Shown one piece after another: positions 17,340 through 25,862 of a stretch of DNA of 52,476 nt. This stretch comes from Betaproteobacteria bacterium (GTDB taxonomy: Bacteria; Pseudomonadota; Gammaproteobacteria; Burkholderiales; SG8-41). Within the stretch, counting starts at the first letter, position 1, and every line of letters starts with the position of its first letter. The notes beneath the pieces were generated by a model. The model was not told where the DNA came from, did no database searches, and saw only the letters and a program-made list of their open reading frames with translations. Where the stretch lies: assembly GCA_016868035.1 (NCBI GenBank), contig VGID01000027.1:1-52476 (forward strand). Direction: 5' to 3'. The translations under genes and the position numbers were made by a program.

Positions 17340-17497
17340 GCCGCCAAGGCGCCAAGAACGCCAGGAAAGCAATTCAATAATGAAACCTAAACATCTTCCC
17401 TGCTCTCTTCCACGGCACACGCCGGAATCTGAATGGCGCTGCTGTGGTTCTTATTATTGTCATGTCCTTCTTGGCGTTCTTGGCGCCTTGGCGGCTA
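17340..17497. repeat. Inverted pair of 9-nt repeat arms (GCCGCCAAG type)
   Basis: The left arm (17340-17366) is GCCGCCAAG, GCGCCAAGA, ACGCCAGGA. The right arm (17465-17497) is its near-perfect reverse complement. Inner flanks also pair partly, so the 98-bp core can extend the stem. It lies between the ThDP enzyme and the 2-hydroxyacid dehydrogenase. Confidence 0.85.
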
Positions 17498-17532
17498 TTT
17501 CCGGTTTCTCTATGCGGCCTCCGCGCCTTCGG

Positions 17533-18507
17533 CTATTTTTTGCCCATCACTTCCGGATTCAGGACGTTCACCGGCTTGCCCGCGGCAAAAGCCAGTACCT
17601 GCTCGACTGCGACCCCGTAGTACTTCTCGTAGGTGTCGCGGTCCACGTACCCCAGGTGGGGCGTGCACACGACGTTGTCCATCTTGAGGAGAGGATGATT
17701 GCCCCCCAGCACCGGCTCGTCCTCGTAGACATCCACTGCGCCCTGACCGGGACGCCCCTCCTTCAGCGCCCTTACAAGCGCGCCCTCTTCCACGATCGGC
17801 GCGCGGCTGGTGTTCACGATCAACGCGGCCGGCTTCATGCGCGCGAGGTCCGAATGCCTGATGATGCCTCGCGTCTCCTCGTTGAGCGGCAGGTGCAGGC
17901 TCACGATATCCGCCGTCTCGAAGAACGCCTCGCGCCCCGGCGCGATTTCGAATCCGTCCGCCTTCGCGCGAGCCGTCGAGCCCTCGCGTCCCCAGCACAC
18001 GACGCGCATGCCGAACGCCCGGCCGACGTTGGCAACGATGCTGCCGATGCGGCCGTACGCATAGACCCCGAGCGTCTTGCCCACGACGGTCGTGCCGATC
18101 GTCGTCTGCCATTTGCCCGCCTTGAGGCGCTGCACTTCCTCGGGAATGTGGCGCAGCGCCGAGAAAATCAGGCCCCAGGTGAGCTCCGCGGTATGGTTGG
18201 GAAGCCCGCTTCCCCCTCCGGAAACCACGATGCCTTTCTCGGTGCACGCAGCGACGTCGATGTGGTAGACGTTGCGTCCGGTCTGGCTGATGAGCTTGAG
18301 CCGCTGCATCCGCTCCGCCGCCGCCCGCGGGAAACGCGTGCGCTGCTGCAGCAGGATCACGGCGTCCGCGTCCTTCAGGCGCGCGGCGAGCGCCAACGGG
18401 TCCTTGACGGTGTCGTGGTGGACCATGACTTCGTGGTCCTCGAGCTTCGAATAGCAGCCGAGCTTGCGAAAAACATCCTGGTAATCGTCGAGCACTGCGA
18501 TTTTCAT
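17533..18507 (-). CDS. D-2-hydroxyacid dehydrogenase family protein
   Basis: 324 residues. The NAD-binding Rossmann core is VGKTLGVYAYGRIGSIVA, in which the usual second glycine pattern is AYGRIG. The catalytic trio is visible: Arg235 in NTSRAPI, Glu264 in VDVYEDEP and His284 in CTPHLGYV. It reduces 2-keto acids or oxidises D-2-hydroxy acids with NAD(H). AAGGAAG lies 5-6 nt before the ATG. It stands upstream of the ThDP enzyme on the same strand, separated by a nonad repeat element, and downstream of an MFS gene in the same direction. Confidence 0.9.
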   Translation of the reverse strand: MKIAVLDDYQDVFRKLGCYSKLEDHEVMVHHDTVKDPLALAARLKDADAVILLQQRTRFPRAAAERMQRLKLISQTGRNVYHIDVAACTEKGIVVSGGGSGLPNHTAELTWGLIFSALRHIPEEVQRLKAGKWQTTIGTTVVGKTLGVYAYGRIGSIVANVGRAFGMRVVCWGREGSTARAKADGFEIAPGREAFFETADIVSLHLPLNEETRGIIRHSDLARMKPAALIVNTSRAPIVEEGALVRALKEGRPGQGAVDVYEDEPVLGGNHPLLKMDNVVCTPHLGYVDRDTYEKYYGVAVEQVLAFAAGKPVNVLNPEVMGKK

Positions 18508-18564
18508 CGCGCTTCCTTTTTTTCGGAGCCGCTATTATGCGCGAGAGTGCGGCGCGCACCAACC

Positions 18565-19701
18565 TCAACGCGACCTCCCGCGTTGCGTCACGTAGCCGCC
18601 CAGGGCAAGGAGCGCCGAACCGGACCAGAAGACCGGCGGGATCCCGATCACCGCGCCGGCCGCGCCGAACGTCACGGGCACGATCACGTGCATCACGTTG
18701 TTGATGGCGATGCGCAGCCCCAGCGCTTCGCCCATGCGCCCGGCGGGCGCGTGGTTGCAGGTGAGGATCACCGAGAGCGGCTGCCCGAGCCCGAGGCCCA
18801 GGCCGAAGACGAACGAGATTGCCGCGAGCACGAGCGCATCCGCGCTCAACGGCATCAGCATGAAGGCGCCGCCCGCGACGTAGAGCGCCCCGATCAGCGT
18901 CCTCTCCTCTCCGAAACGCCGCGCGAGCGACGGCAGCAGCGCCCGGGTGACGAAGGCCGCGGCGGCGAAAGCGCCGAGCACCATCCCGATCGCCGAAGCC
19001 GAGAGCCCCGCGGAGTGGCCGTAGACGGGCAGGTAGAGCTGGAAGACATCGAGCCCGGTGAACACCAGCGCACCGGCGATGAACACGCGGCGCAGGTCCC
19101 GGCTCTTCAGCAGATCCATCATGCGCTCGGCTTCGCGCCCCCCGGAGCGCGGGGCGGCCGGCGGGATGCGCCGGTACATCGAGGCCACGCCGATCAAGGA
19201 GGCGACGTTGAGCAGAGCGAGGTAGGCATAGGTCCGGACGTGCCCGACCGAGTCGATCAGAATTCCAGCGAGCACCGGACCAACGAGATCCGCGGTGGCG
19301 ATGGTGAGGGCGTACAGGTTGATGTAGCGCGTGCGCGCTTCCCCGGTTCCGAGCGACCCGGTCAGCGACTGCATGGAAATCTGCACGAAGATGAAGCCCG
19401 CGCCGGTGACGGCCGCGGCGACGAAGAGCGCGGGCAGCGTCGGTACCACGTGCGGCAGGACGACCCCCAGCGTCATGCCCGCGAGACCCGCGGCGAGCGG
19501 CACGCGCACGCCGTAACGATCCGCGATCCTGCCCGCGTACACCGCGAGCAGCAGCGGGAACGCCGCGTACATCGCGAGCAGCAGCCCGACGGCGAACGCA
19601 TCGGCCCCCAGCTCGAGCGCGTAGAGCGTGTTCAGCACGCGCGCGCCCTTGAAGCCGGCCGAGTTCGGCAACGCGAGCGCGATGACGTGGTAGATGTTCA
19701 T
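18565..19701 (-). CDS. Major facilitator superfamily transporter
   Basis: 378 residues with about twelve hydrophobic segments. The cytoplasmic loop AGRIADRYGVRVPLAAGLAG after helix 2 and the corresponding RRFGEERTLIGALYV loop in the second half mark MFS. It is shorter than average and has few residues before helix 1 (MNIYHVIALALPNSAG). No Shine-Dalgarno is obvious. The substrate is unknown. It may form a unit with the 2-hydroxyacid dehydrogenase that starts 57 bp downstream, which would fit uptake of a hydroxy or keto acid. Confidence 0.87.
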   Translation of the reverse strand: MNIYHVIALALPNSAGFKGARVLNTLYALELGADAFAVGLLLAMYAAFPLLLAVYAGRIADRYGVRVPLAAGLAGMTLGVVLPHVVPTLPALFVAAAVTGAGFIFVQISMQSLTGSLGTGEARTRYINLYALTIATADLVGPVLAGILIDSVGHVRTYAYLALLNVASLIGVASMYRRIPPAAPRSGGREAERMMDLLKSRDLRRVFIAGALVFTGLDVFQLYLPVYGHSAGLSASAIGMVLGAFAAAAFVTRALLPSLARRFGEERTLIGALYVAGGAFMLMPLSADALVLAAISFVFGLGLGLGQPLSVILTCNHAPAGRMGEALGLRIAINNVMHVIVPVTFGAAGAVIGIPPVFWSGSALLALGGYVTQRGRSR

Positions 19702-19879
19702 TGAGCGGTTCGGACACGGGCCCGGGCGCCTCGGGCGATTCTACCGGAGGCGGCTGGACTCCCGCGGCGGCTACCGGCGATGTGCGACAATCGCGCTTTC
19801 CGCAAGATCATTCTCTCCAGCCCCACATGCTGCGCGCGCCCGATCCCCGCTGCCGGATTGCGCCGTCCCGGAGCGAGCG

Positions 19880-20827
19880 ATGATGCGCCGGTCGCACGCG
19901 GTCCAGCATCCGGACGCGCCGGCCATTCGCGCGCAGGTGCTGCGCGGGCTCGCCGCCAGCCGCACGCCGGGCTTTCATTTCCCCGGTCATTTCCTGGGCG
20001 TCTCGTGGCCCCGCATCGGCGAGGAGGAGATCGAGGAGGTGATGCCCGACGGCCCGCACTGCCGCGACGCCGATGGCAGTACGAGCCTCGTCGCGCTTGC
20101 CGTGCTGCTCGACACGGCGCTCGCGACCGCACCGCGGCTCAAGATCGAGCGTGGAGCGCGACAGGGCACGGTCCAGATCCACGCGCAGTTTACGGGAGAG
20201 CCCGCCGGCGCCGCCCTCACCGCGCGCGCACGCCTGGCCGGTTTCACCACGGGGGCGGTCCGCCAGGCGCTCACCCGCGGCGCGGTCTTCTCGGCCGGCA
20301 GGCCGGTTTGCTACGCCTCGGGCACGTTCGTCGTGCTTCCGCCACCGCCCGGCGTCACCCTCGCGCCGCTGCCGTGGCAGCGCGAGAGCAGCGAGCCGGT
20401 CTCGCCGCTGGAGGAGAATGAGCTCCGGTCAGATGAACGTTCGATCATGAAAGCGTGCGAGTCGGCGCTGGAGCGGGCCGATCAACAGCACGGTTTCATC
20501 GAGCATTTCTGGGGCGCGCTGCCACGGGCGACGCGTTACGGCGCGCGCTGCACGATCCGGATCGGTGCGCAGCACGGCAACCGGGTCGGGCACGTGCAGG
20601 GCGGGCTGCTCTTCGGACTCGCGGCGGTCACGGCCCGCGCGGCGGCTGCGCGCCACCCGCAGCTATCCGCGGTCTCGGCGTGGTTCGTGAAACCGGGGGA
20701 AGGCAGCCGGCTCGACGTGCGCTCGCGGCTCGTCCACGCCGGCCGCAGCTTCGCGGTCGTCCGCACCGAAGTGACGGCACGCGGCGGCACCCGCGTACTC
20801 GAGGTCGTCAGCAACCATGCTGCCTGA
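19880..20827 (+). CDS. Double-hotdog thioesterase-like protein
   Basis: 315 residues from the ATG at 19880, with GGAG 8-9 nt upstream. Two hotdog-like halves can be made out. The N-terminal half has FHFPGHFLGVSWPRIG and DADGSTSLVALAVLLDTAL. The C-terminal half has GNRVGHVQGGLLFGLAAVTA, the PaaI-type helix, and SAVSAWFVKPGEGSRLDV. Such proteins hydrolyse acyl-CoA esters. The second half is the more canonical one, so the first may be structural. The gene stands alone and diverges from the MFS gene. The family is inferred from pattern, not from a search. Confidence 0.7.
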   Translation: MMRRSHAVQHPDAPAIRAQVLRGLAASRTPGFHFPGHFLGVSWPRIGEEEIEEVMPDGPHCRDADGSTSLVALAVLLDTALATAPRLKIERGARQGTVQIHAQFTGEPAGAALTARARLAGFTTGAVRQALTRGAVFSAGRPVCYASGTFVVLPPPPGVTLAPLPWQRESSEPVSPLEENELRSDERSIMKACESALERADQQHGFIEHFWGALPRATRYGARCTIRIGAQHGNRVGHVQGGLLFGLAAVTARAAAARHPQLSAVSAWFVKPGEGSRLDVRSRLVHAGRSFAVVRTEVTARGGTRVLEVVSNHAA

Positions 20828-20884
20828 CGACGGTGAGTAGATACGGGTGGCGAGATAATCGTCACCCGTATCTCGATGCTTGTC

Positions 20885-21859
20885 TTAATCCGGCTTGGCG
20901 CCCGAGATTCTGACCACCTTTTCCCACTTCCGGGTCTCGGTCTGGATATAGGCGGCGAACTCCTGCGGAGTGGAGCCGACGATCTCGAAGCCGAGGCTGG
21001 TGAGGCGCTCGCTCACGTCCGGCAGCTTGAGCGCCTTCACGGTCTCCGCGTGGAAGCGCCCGATCACCGAGTTGGGCGTCTTCGCCGGCGCGAGCACTCC
21101 GTACCAAGCCGTCGCTTCCACTCCGGGGAAACCCTGCTCGGCGATCGTCGCCACCTCCGGCAGCGCCGGCGAGCGCTTGGCACCGGTGACCGCGAGCGCC
21201 CTGATTTTTCCGCTCTTGATGTGAGGCATCGCCGCCGTGAAGCCGCTGAACATGACCTGCACGTGGCCGCCCAGCAGACCGATGATCGCCTGGCCGCCGC
21301 CCTTGTAGGGCACGTGCGTCATTTGCATGCCCCCGAGACTGTTGAGCAGTTCGCCGGTGAGGTGCCCGATGCTCGCGACCCCGGTCGAGGCGAAACTGAC
21401 GGCGCCGGGCTTCGCCTTCACCAGCGCGATCAGCTCCTTCAGGCCCGTCGCGTGCACCGAAGGATGCGCCGTCAGAACGTTGGGCGAGGTCGCGATCTGC
21501 GTAACCGGCGCATAGTCCTTCACCGGATCGAACGGCAGCTTGCCGAAGAGACTCGGCGCGATCGCCAGATTGGCGATGTAGGCGAGCACGATGGTGTGCC
21601 CGTCGGGCGCGGCGCGCGCCACGATCTCCATGCCGATGTTGCCGTGACCGCCGGGGCGGTTGTCCACCACCACCTGCTGTCCGAACACGTCAGCAAGCTT
21701 GTGGCCGAGGGTGCGCGCCAGCGTGTCGGTACTGCCGCCCGGAGCGAACGGCACGACGAAGCGCACCGGCCGGACCGGATACTGCTGCGCGTGAACCGGC
21801 ATCGCAATCGATACGATGCCCGCAACTGCAGCAGCAAGACCGATGATGGCGCGCATCAT
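20885..21859 (-). CDS. Bug/TctC family periplasmic solute-binding protein
   Basis: 324 residues from the ATG at 21859, with GGGAG 5 nt before it. The signal peptide (MMRAIIGLAAAVAGIVS ... VHAQ) is followed by QYPVRPVRFVVPFAPGGSTD, VVDNRPGGHGNIGME, DGHTIV, the ligand loop HVPYKGGGQA and family helices. It starts 17 bp after the stop of a 64-residue protein of unknown function, so the two are probably co-transcribed. No TctAB genes are nearby; the partners must be elsewhere. Confidence 0.93.
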   Translation of the reverse strand: MMRAIIGLAAAVAGIVSIAMPVHAQQYPVRPVRFVVPFAPGGSTDTLARTLGHKLADVFGQQVVVDNRPGGHGNIGMEIVARAAPDGHTIVLAYIANLAIAPSLFGKLPFDPVKDYAPVTQIATSPNVLTAHPSVHATGLKELIALVKAKPGAVSFASTGVASIGHLTGELLNSLGGMQMTHVPYKGGGQAIIGLLGGHVQVMFSGFTAAMPHIKSGKIRALAVTGAKRSPALPEVATIAEQGFPGVEATAWYGVLAPAKTPNSVIGRFHAETVKALKLPDVSERLTSLGFEIVGSTPQEFAAYIQTETRKWEKVVRISGAKPD

Positions 21860-21876
21860 CGCTGCTCCCGTTCCTG

Positions 21877-22071
21877 TCACTTCTTCAGAGCGCTCGCGTC
21901 GTTGCGCCAGCGCTCCCATGCCCAGGCCTGGTCATCGCGAACCGCCTCGTCCTCGCACATGCGCCGCACGAGCGCGGTCACGTCCGATTCGTATCCGTCC
22001 TTGCGTTTCTTGAACTCCCACTTGTGCCCGAGCGGGAAAACCGGTGATTTCAGGATCTGTCTGAGCTTCAT
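21877..22071 (-). CDS. Small protein of unknown function, upstream of a TctC gene
   Basis: A 64-residue basic protein that starts MKLRQILKSPVFPLGHKW and contains KKRKDGYESDVTALVRRM and DDQAWAWERWR. The longer open frame to 22152 is discarded because its extra N-terminal residues are encoded by a heptad repeat. I do not recognise the family. The protein has no signal peptide, so it is cytoplasmic although it sits 17 bp upstream of a periplasmic receptor gene. Even composition and a sensible helix pattern argue for a real gene, but no Shine-Dalgarno is clear. Confidence 0.6.
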   Translation of the reverse strand: MKLRQILKSPVFPLGHKWEFKKRKDGYESDVTALVRRMCEDEAVRDDQAWAWERWRNDASALKK

Positions 22072-22083
22072 GGGTCTAGGAAC

Positions 22084-22160
22084 GGTAAGCGGTAAGCGGT
22101 AAGCGGAAAATTGGCGGCGCCTCCGGGCGAAGGTCCCCTGCTCACCGCTCACCGCTCACG
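22084..22160. repeat. Inverted pair of heptad repeat arms (GGTAAGC/GCTCACC)
   Basis: The left arm (22084-22104) is three perfect GGTAAGC units. The right arm (22140-22160) is GCTCACC, GCTCACC, GCTCACG. The right arm overlaps the last codons and stop of the lipoprotein gene, so the repeat encodes its C-terminal residues (VSGER). Confidence 0.85.
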
Positions 22161-22516
22161 GGTTTCTGGTAGCAAGAACAGGTGTCCGCGATCGCCTCGC
22201 GAGTCTGGGGCGGCCGCGCTCCGAGCTTCGCGCTGAAGTACTGCACCACGTCCGCAACCACCAGGCCCAGCACCAGCACCGCGGCAGGCCCGCGGTCGAG
22301 CGTTATCTGGCCTCCCGGCGCGTTCGCCGGTACCACGGGTCCGGAAACGAAAGAGACCCGCGCCCCCGAGAGCTTCGCCGAGCCCGATACGGTGCTCGAA
22401 GTCGTGGTCGTCGTCATACCGCCGCTCAAGGCCTGGTGCCCGTGCAGCGTCACGGCACAGCCGGGGAGCAGCGCGCCCAACAGCGCGAAAGCAAGGGTGC
22501 GGACTACGCGGGCCAT
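22142..22516 (-). CDS. Small outer-membrane-type lipoprotein
   Basis: 124 residues with a lipoprotein signal: basic N-terminus (MARVVR), a hydrophobic core and the lipobox LLPGC, with the lipidated Cys at residue 20. The mature part is Thr/Ser-rich (MTTTTTSSTVSGS) and includes a hydrophobic segment (PAAVLVLGLVVADVVQYF). No family is recognised. Position +2 is Ala, so the outer membrane is the likely destination. It follows the DUF4340-like gene by 67 bp on the same strand and may belong to that ABC system. Its last codons lie inside a heptad repeat arm. Confidence 0.7.
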   Translation of the reverse strand: MARVVRTLAFALLGALLPGCAVTLHGHQALSGGMTTTTTSSTVSGSAKLSGARVSFVSGPVVPANAPGGQITLDRGPAAVLVLGLVVADVVQYFSAKLGARPPQTREAIADTCSCYQKPVSGER

Positions 22517-22583
22517 CGTTCAGCGGGGGCCGGGAGAATGATGCCTTCCAGTATACCCCACCGCGGAGCGCGGATAATCCGGA

Positions 22584-23735
22584 TTACTCCTTGCCCGGCT
22601 TGCCCGTTCTGGGCGGCAGCTTGAGCGTCATCTCGCCGCGCTGCTTGAGCAGCGGGGCAATCTCGCGCTCCGCCACCACGTACGTCCACTTGGCGAGCGC
22701 TTTTTCGCGCGCGAGGCGTTCTTCGAGCCGCTTCGAGCTCGCGATGAAATCCTTGTCGCGGCGCTCTTTCTCCTCGGGCTTCTCGTCCTTCTCCGGAACG
22801 CGCTGCCGCGGCGGCGAGCCGGCAACGGAAACACTTACCTGGTAGTCGTCCCCGCTCCCGGTCTTCGCGAGCTTGATCGTATACGTGAGGTTGTCGAACG
22901 TTTCCGCGACCGCCACGAGCGGTTTGCCCGCGCCTCCGGAAGCGGGCTGGAGGGCGACGTCCTTGAACGACATGTTGCCCAGCGCATTGACCGCGCCCAC
23001 CGCCGCCCTCGGATCGAGCAGGCCACCGCCCGCGGCGAGCTTCCACTGCCCCCACTCCTCGTCGCGCGTGATTTTCCACTGCGCACCCGATCCTTCGGGG
23101 CCGGCGGAGAGGGTCTTGATGCGCTCGACCTTGAAGAACTCCTTGTCGAGCCACCTGCCGGGATTCGCGTCGGCGGCAGTCAACGGGTCGGCGACCACCA
23201 CGACGGTGCCCTTGGCGTTCGCCGGCAGCACGTAGCGGCCCGCGGGCACTCCATCCTGCGCTCCGGGGAGTGGATTGAGCGGGTCTTTCTTGAGCACTTT
23301 CTTGCCGAGGATCAGGCGCGCAATCACCTTGCCGGCGCCGTCCTTGAACTCGACGAGCGTGCCGGCGCCCTCGCCCTTGCCGGGCTCGCCGAGGTCGAGC
23401 CGGGGAAGCAATGACGCGCCGACCTGCTCGGTCTGCGTCACCTTGAGCTCGACGAGCTTGATCATGAGATCGCCGATCTCCTTGAAGCTGGCGGTGTAGC
23501 CGTTGCGCTCCTGCACCACCCACGCGTGTTCCTTGCGCACCAGAGTGGCCTGGTGCTTGGCGTCCTGCAGCCGCAGCTCGGCGACATCGGCGATCGTGAA
23601 CTCGGGCAGGAGCTTGGCCCCGATCCTGGCGCCGCTCGCGCGATAGGCGGAAGTATCCTGCCAGATGAGCGCCGCGCCCGCCGCGCCCAGAACGAGCAGC
23701 ACCAGAAGCAGGATCAGGAACTGCTTGCGCGTCAT
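22584..23735 (-). CDS. DUF4340-like protein of a GldG-type ABC system
   Basis: 383 residues. One N-terminal membrane anchor (QFLILLLVLLVLGAAGAALI) is followed by a large beta-rich extracytoplasmic domain with repeated units (LRLQDAKHQATLVRKEHAWVV, WKITRDEEWGQWKLAAG), the pattern of DUF4340 proteins. A charged stretch with KDEKPEEKERRDKDF precedes a C-terminal part (WTYVVAEREIAPLLKQRGEM). Such proteins are found beside GldF/GldG-like ABC transporters, as here; their role is unknown. The ATG is preceded by GAGGCGGCGAC, which is part of the 107-bp repeat. Upstream lie two identical 36-residue mini-frames linked by ATGA overlaps. Confidence 0.8.
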   Translation of the reverse strand: MTRKQFLILLLVLLVLGAAGAALIWQDTSAYRASGARIGAKLLPEFTIADVAELRLQDAKHQATLVRKEHAWVVQERNGYTASFKEIGDLMIKLVELKVTQTEQVGASLLPRLDLGEPGKGEGAGTLVEFKDGAGKVIARLILGKKVLKKDPLNPLPGAQDGVPAGRYVLPANAKGTVVVVADPLTAADANPGRWLDKEFFKVERIKTLSAGPEGSGAQWKITRDEEWGQWKLAAGGGLLDPRAAVGAVNALGNMSFKDVALQPASGGAGKPLVAVAETFDNLTYTIKLAKTGSGDDYQVSVSVAGSPPRQRVPEKDEKPEEKERRDKDFIASSKRLEERLAREKALAKWTYVVAEREIAPLLKQRGEMTLKLPPRTGKPGKE

Positions 23736-23842
23736 GTCGCCGCCTCTGTCACGAACCGACCACTCATCGCGTACCGCGTCGGCGGCAGCGCCCGTTCGCC
23801 TGGTCGCATCCCCACATGCGGGGCCCCTGCTTCCCGGCTCAT
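23732..23842 (-). CDS. 36-residue mini-ORF in repeat copy 1 (downstream copy)
   Basis: Starts MSREAGAPHVGMRPGERA and ends TEAAT. Its ATG overlaps the stop of the identical mini-ORF before it, and its stop overlaps the ATG of the DUF4340-like gene (ATGA in both cases). GAGG lies about 7 nt before the ATG. It may be translated only as a by-product of the duplication; no function is proposed. Confidence 0.3.
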   Translation of the reverse strand: MSREAGAPHVGMRPGERALPPTRYAMSGRFVTEAAT

Positions 23843-23947
23843 GTCGCCGCCTCTGTCACGAACCGACCACTCATCGCGTACCGCGTCGGCGGCAGCGCCC
23901 GTTCGCCTGGTCGCATCCCCACATGCGGGGCCCCTGCTTCCCGGCTC
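23734..23947. repeat. Perfect tandem duplication of 107 bp
   Basis: Copy 1 (23734-23840) and copy 2 (23841-23947) are identical over all 107 bp, and a third copy begins for 9 bp (ATGTCGCCG) at 23948. Each copy contains a near-palindrome, CCCCACATGCGGGG (23810-23823 in copy 1). Each boundary carries the same ATGA stop/start signal on the minus strand. The duplication separates the gldG-like and DUF4340-like genes by 210 bp. Confidence 0.97.
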
Positions 23948-23949
23948 AT
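23839..23949 (-). CDS. 36-residue mini-ORF in repeat copy 2 (upstream copy)
   Basis: Same 36-residue sequence as the next copy. Its ATG overlaps the TGA of the gldG-like gene (ATGA), and its own TGA overlaps the ATG of the following copy. The chain gldG-like, mini, mini, DUF4340-like is therefore open to translational coupling throughout. Expression is uncertain. Confidence 0.3.
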   Translation of the reverse strand: MSREAGAPHVGMRPGERALPPTRYAMSGRFVTEAAT

Positions 23950-25853
23950 GTCGCCGATCCCGCCAGCCTCAGCCTTCGACGCTGCGCGAGCGCAAGCGCC
24001 AGGCCCGCGAGCGCCACCAGCAGCGGCACCAGGGCGATGTTGACCGCCTTGGTCCAGAACTCGAGCATGTCCGTTTCCACGCGCAGGTCCTTCCTGAGCT
24101 CCTTGAGCTCGCGCCGTGTCTCCGCCACTTTCTTGCGGAAGTTCTCGAGCTCGGCCTGCTGCTCCGCGGTAAAGATCGCGCTGGCGGGACCGGCCCGGGT
24201 CTTCTGCAGCTCCTGGAGCTTCTCCTGCGTCGCGTTCAGGGTGTCTTCGAGCTCCTTGATCTTGCCTAGGTACTGCTGCTGCGCCAGCGCCTCCATCTCA
24301 CGGATCACCGTCAGCGGCCGCGTGAACGCGGCGCGGCTCCTCAGCCCGATGAGCGCCTGGTCACCCGAGAGCTGCTCGATCAGGCCCTGGGCAAGCGCAA
24401 GGTTGCCGTTGCGGGGAATGATGACGCGCTGGCCGAAGACGTCCTGCACCTCGACCGCGGCGCCGTCGGCGAGCATGTCCGCGTCCGCGACCAGCACGAC
24501 CGAATTCTCGCCTGCTGATTCCCTGAGTTGCGGCGCGCGCGCGGCTTCGGGCTTCTTCTCCTCGGCCTTTTTCCGGTCCCGGCCGGGCATCGGCTGCGCA
24601 TCGGGCGGGCCTTCGGGGAAGGCGGTCCTGAACTTGCCGGCCAGGCGGATCGCGAGCGGCATCTCTTCGCCCGACGGCTGGAAGCCGCGCGTGGAGGGCT
24701 CGCCCGAGAGCGTGGCGATGATCAGATCCACCGGCATCGAGTTCTTCGAGGTGCGCGCGAGCACGGTCGGCTTCAGCCCTTCGGCCGCCTTGACCTTGAA
24801 CGCGCCGCCAAAGGGAAAGAGCAGCGTGCCGACCTGGCTCGTGACCACGTCGTCCATGTTGAGCGCCTGCTGGTTGAGAGAGAGCAGCGTCGGCAGCAGC
24901 CGCGGCCCGGCGCCGCTGGCAAAGGTAAGGTCGGCGATCACCTTGCCGAGCTCCATCTCCACGCCCCACGCCTTGAACAGCCGGTAGAGCATGGACTGGC
25001 CCGCCTGGGAGCCTCCGAACGGGTTCATCATGTCCGGCTGCTGGTCGAAATAGGCATACGGGTCCACGAACGCGACGAGCTTGCCCCCGCGCAGCACGAA
25101 CTGGTCGAGCGCGTACTCGGTCTCCTCGCGGATGTCGCGCGGGTGGATCACGAGCAGCACCTTGATCTCCTCGTCGATACTCTTCGCGTCGAGCTCCACC
25201 TTGCGCACGTCGAACAGGCGCTTCAACTCGGAAACCAGCACCCACGGCTCGACGGGCTGCTGCTTGGTGAGCGGGTTGAGCGTGCGTCCCATCACCGGCA
25301 GCGCGCTCATCACGCCCACCACGGGCTTCTTGGCGGCGGTTACGTGCGCGATCGCGCGGGTGATATCGTACTCGAGCAGCCGCTCACGGTCGGGCGCGAG
25401 CACCGGGATCGCGGCCTTCTGGTCGAGGAAGGAGACGGAGAGCCCGAGGTAGAACTTCTCGCCCGTGTTGGTGAGCTGGCCTTCGACGCCGTCGAGCTGC
25501 GCCGATTCCTCCGCGTCGGAGTCCGGCTCCGGATTGAACTTCTCGATCACGAACTTGCCGCCCGCCGCGGACCTGAATTCGCCCAGGAGGTCCTCCACGC
25601 GCTTGGAGAACGTCTTCACCCCCACCGGCACGGCGCCGCTGCCCTGCGAATAGTAGAGGCGGACTTTCACCGGCGCCTCGAGCTTGGCGAGGATCGCCTT
25701 CGTCCCGGCGGACAGCGTGTAGACCCCGCCCTGGGTGAGGTCGGCGCGGGCATTGAACGCGCTGACGATGAAGTTCGCCGCGATCAGCACCGCCAGCAGC
25801 GCGGCCACGCCGGCGGTCGAATACAGCGCCATTTCCAGTCGCTTGCTTTGCAT
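23946..25853 (-). CDS. GldG-like auxiliary subunit of an ABC transporter
   Basis: 635 residues. The N-terminal membrane helix (AGVAALLAVLIAANFIVSAF) is followed by a large periplasmic part of the GldG/ABC_transp_aux type: RADLTQGGVYTLSAGTKAIL, VKVRLYYSQGSGAVPVGVKT, and a domain around KKPVVGVMSALPVMG and VLLVIHPRDIREETEYALDQ. A coiled coil lies near residues 520-600 (AQQQYLGKIKELEDTLNAT), and a C-terminal membrane helix (IALVPLLVALAGLALALAQ) follows. GGAGAG precedes the ATG, and the permease gene ends 9 bp upstream. In Bacteroidetes such proteins serve gliding; in Proteobacteria the substrate is unknown. Confidence 0.87.
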   Translation of the reverse strand: MQSKRLEMALYSTAGVAALLAVLIAANFIVSAFNARADLTQGGVYTLSAGTKAILAKLEAPVKVRLYYSQGSGAVPVGVKTFSKRVEDLLGEFRSAAGGKFVIEKFNPEPDSDAEESAQLDGVEGQLTNTGEKFYLGLSVSFLDQKAAIPVLAPDRERLLEYDITRAIAHVTAAKKPVVGVMSALPVMGRTLNPLTKQQPVEPWVLVSELKRLFDVRKVELDAKSIDEEIKVLLVIHPRDIREETEYALDQFVLRGGKLVAFVDPYAYFDQQPDMMNPFGGSQAGQSMLYRLFKAWGVEMELGKVIADLTFASGAGPRLLPTLLSLNQQALNMDDVVTSQVGTLLFPFGGAFKVKAAEGLKPTVLARTSKNSMPVDLIIATLSGEPSTRGFQPSGEEMPLAIRLAGKFRTAFPEGPPDAQPMPGRDRKKAEEKKPEAARAPQLRESAGENSVVLVADADMLADGAAVEVQDVFGQRVIIPRNGNLALAQGLIEQLSGDQALIGLRSRAAFTRPLTVIREMEALAQQQYLGKIKELEDTLNATQEKLQELQKTRAGPASAIFTAEQQAELENFRKKVAETRRELKELRKDLRVETDMLEFWTKAVNIALVPLLVALAGLALALAQRRRLRLAGSAT

Positions 25854-25862
25854 GTCGCTCTC

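Noticed and set aside
17380-19704. A 774-codon open frame on the plus strand across the 2-hydroxyacid dehydrogenase and MFS genes
   Set aside because: It runs antisense to two clear genes and has the Arg/His/Asp-rich composition of a shadow frame.
23734-23947. Direct repeat considered as a CRISPR array or transposon end
   Set aside because: Two adjacent 107-bp copies without spacers, and no cas or transposase genes. It is a plain tandem duplication.
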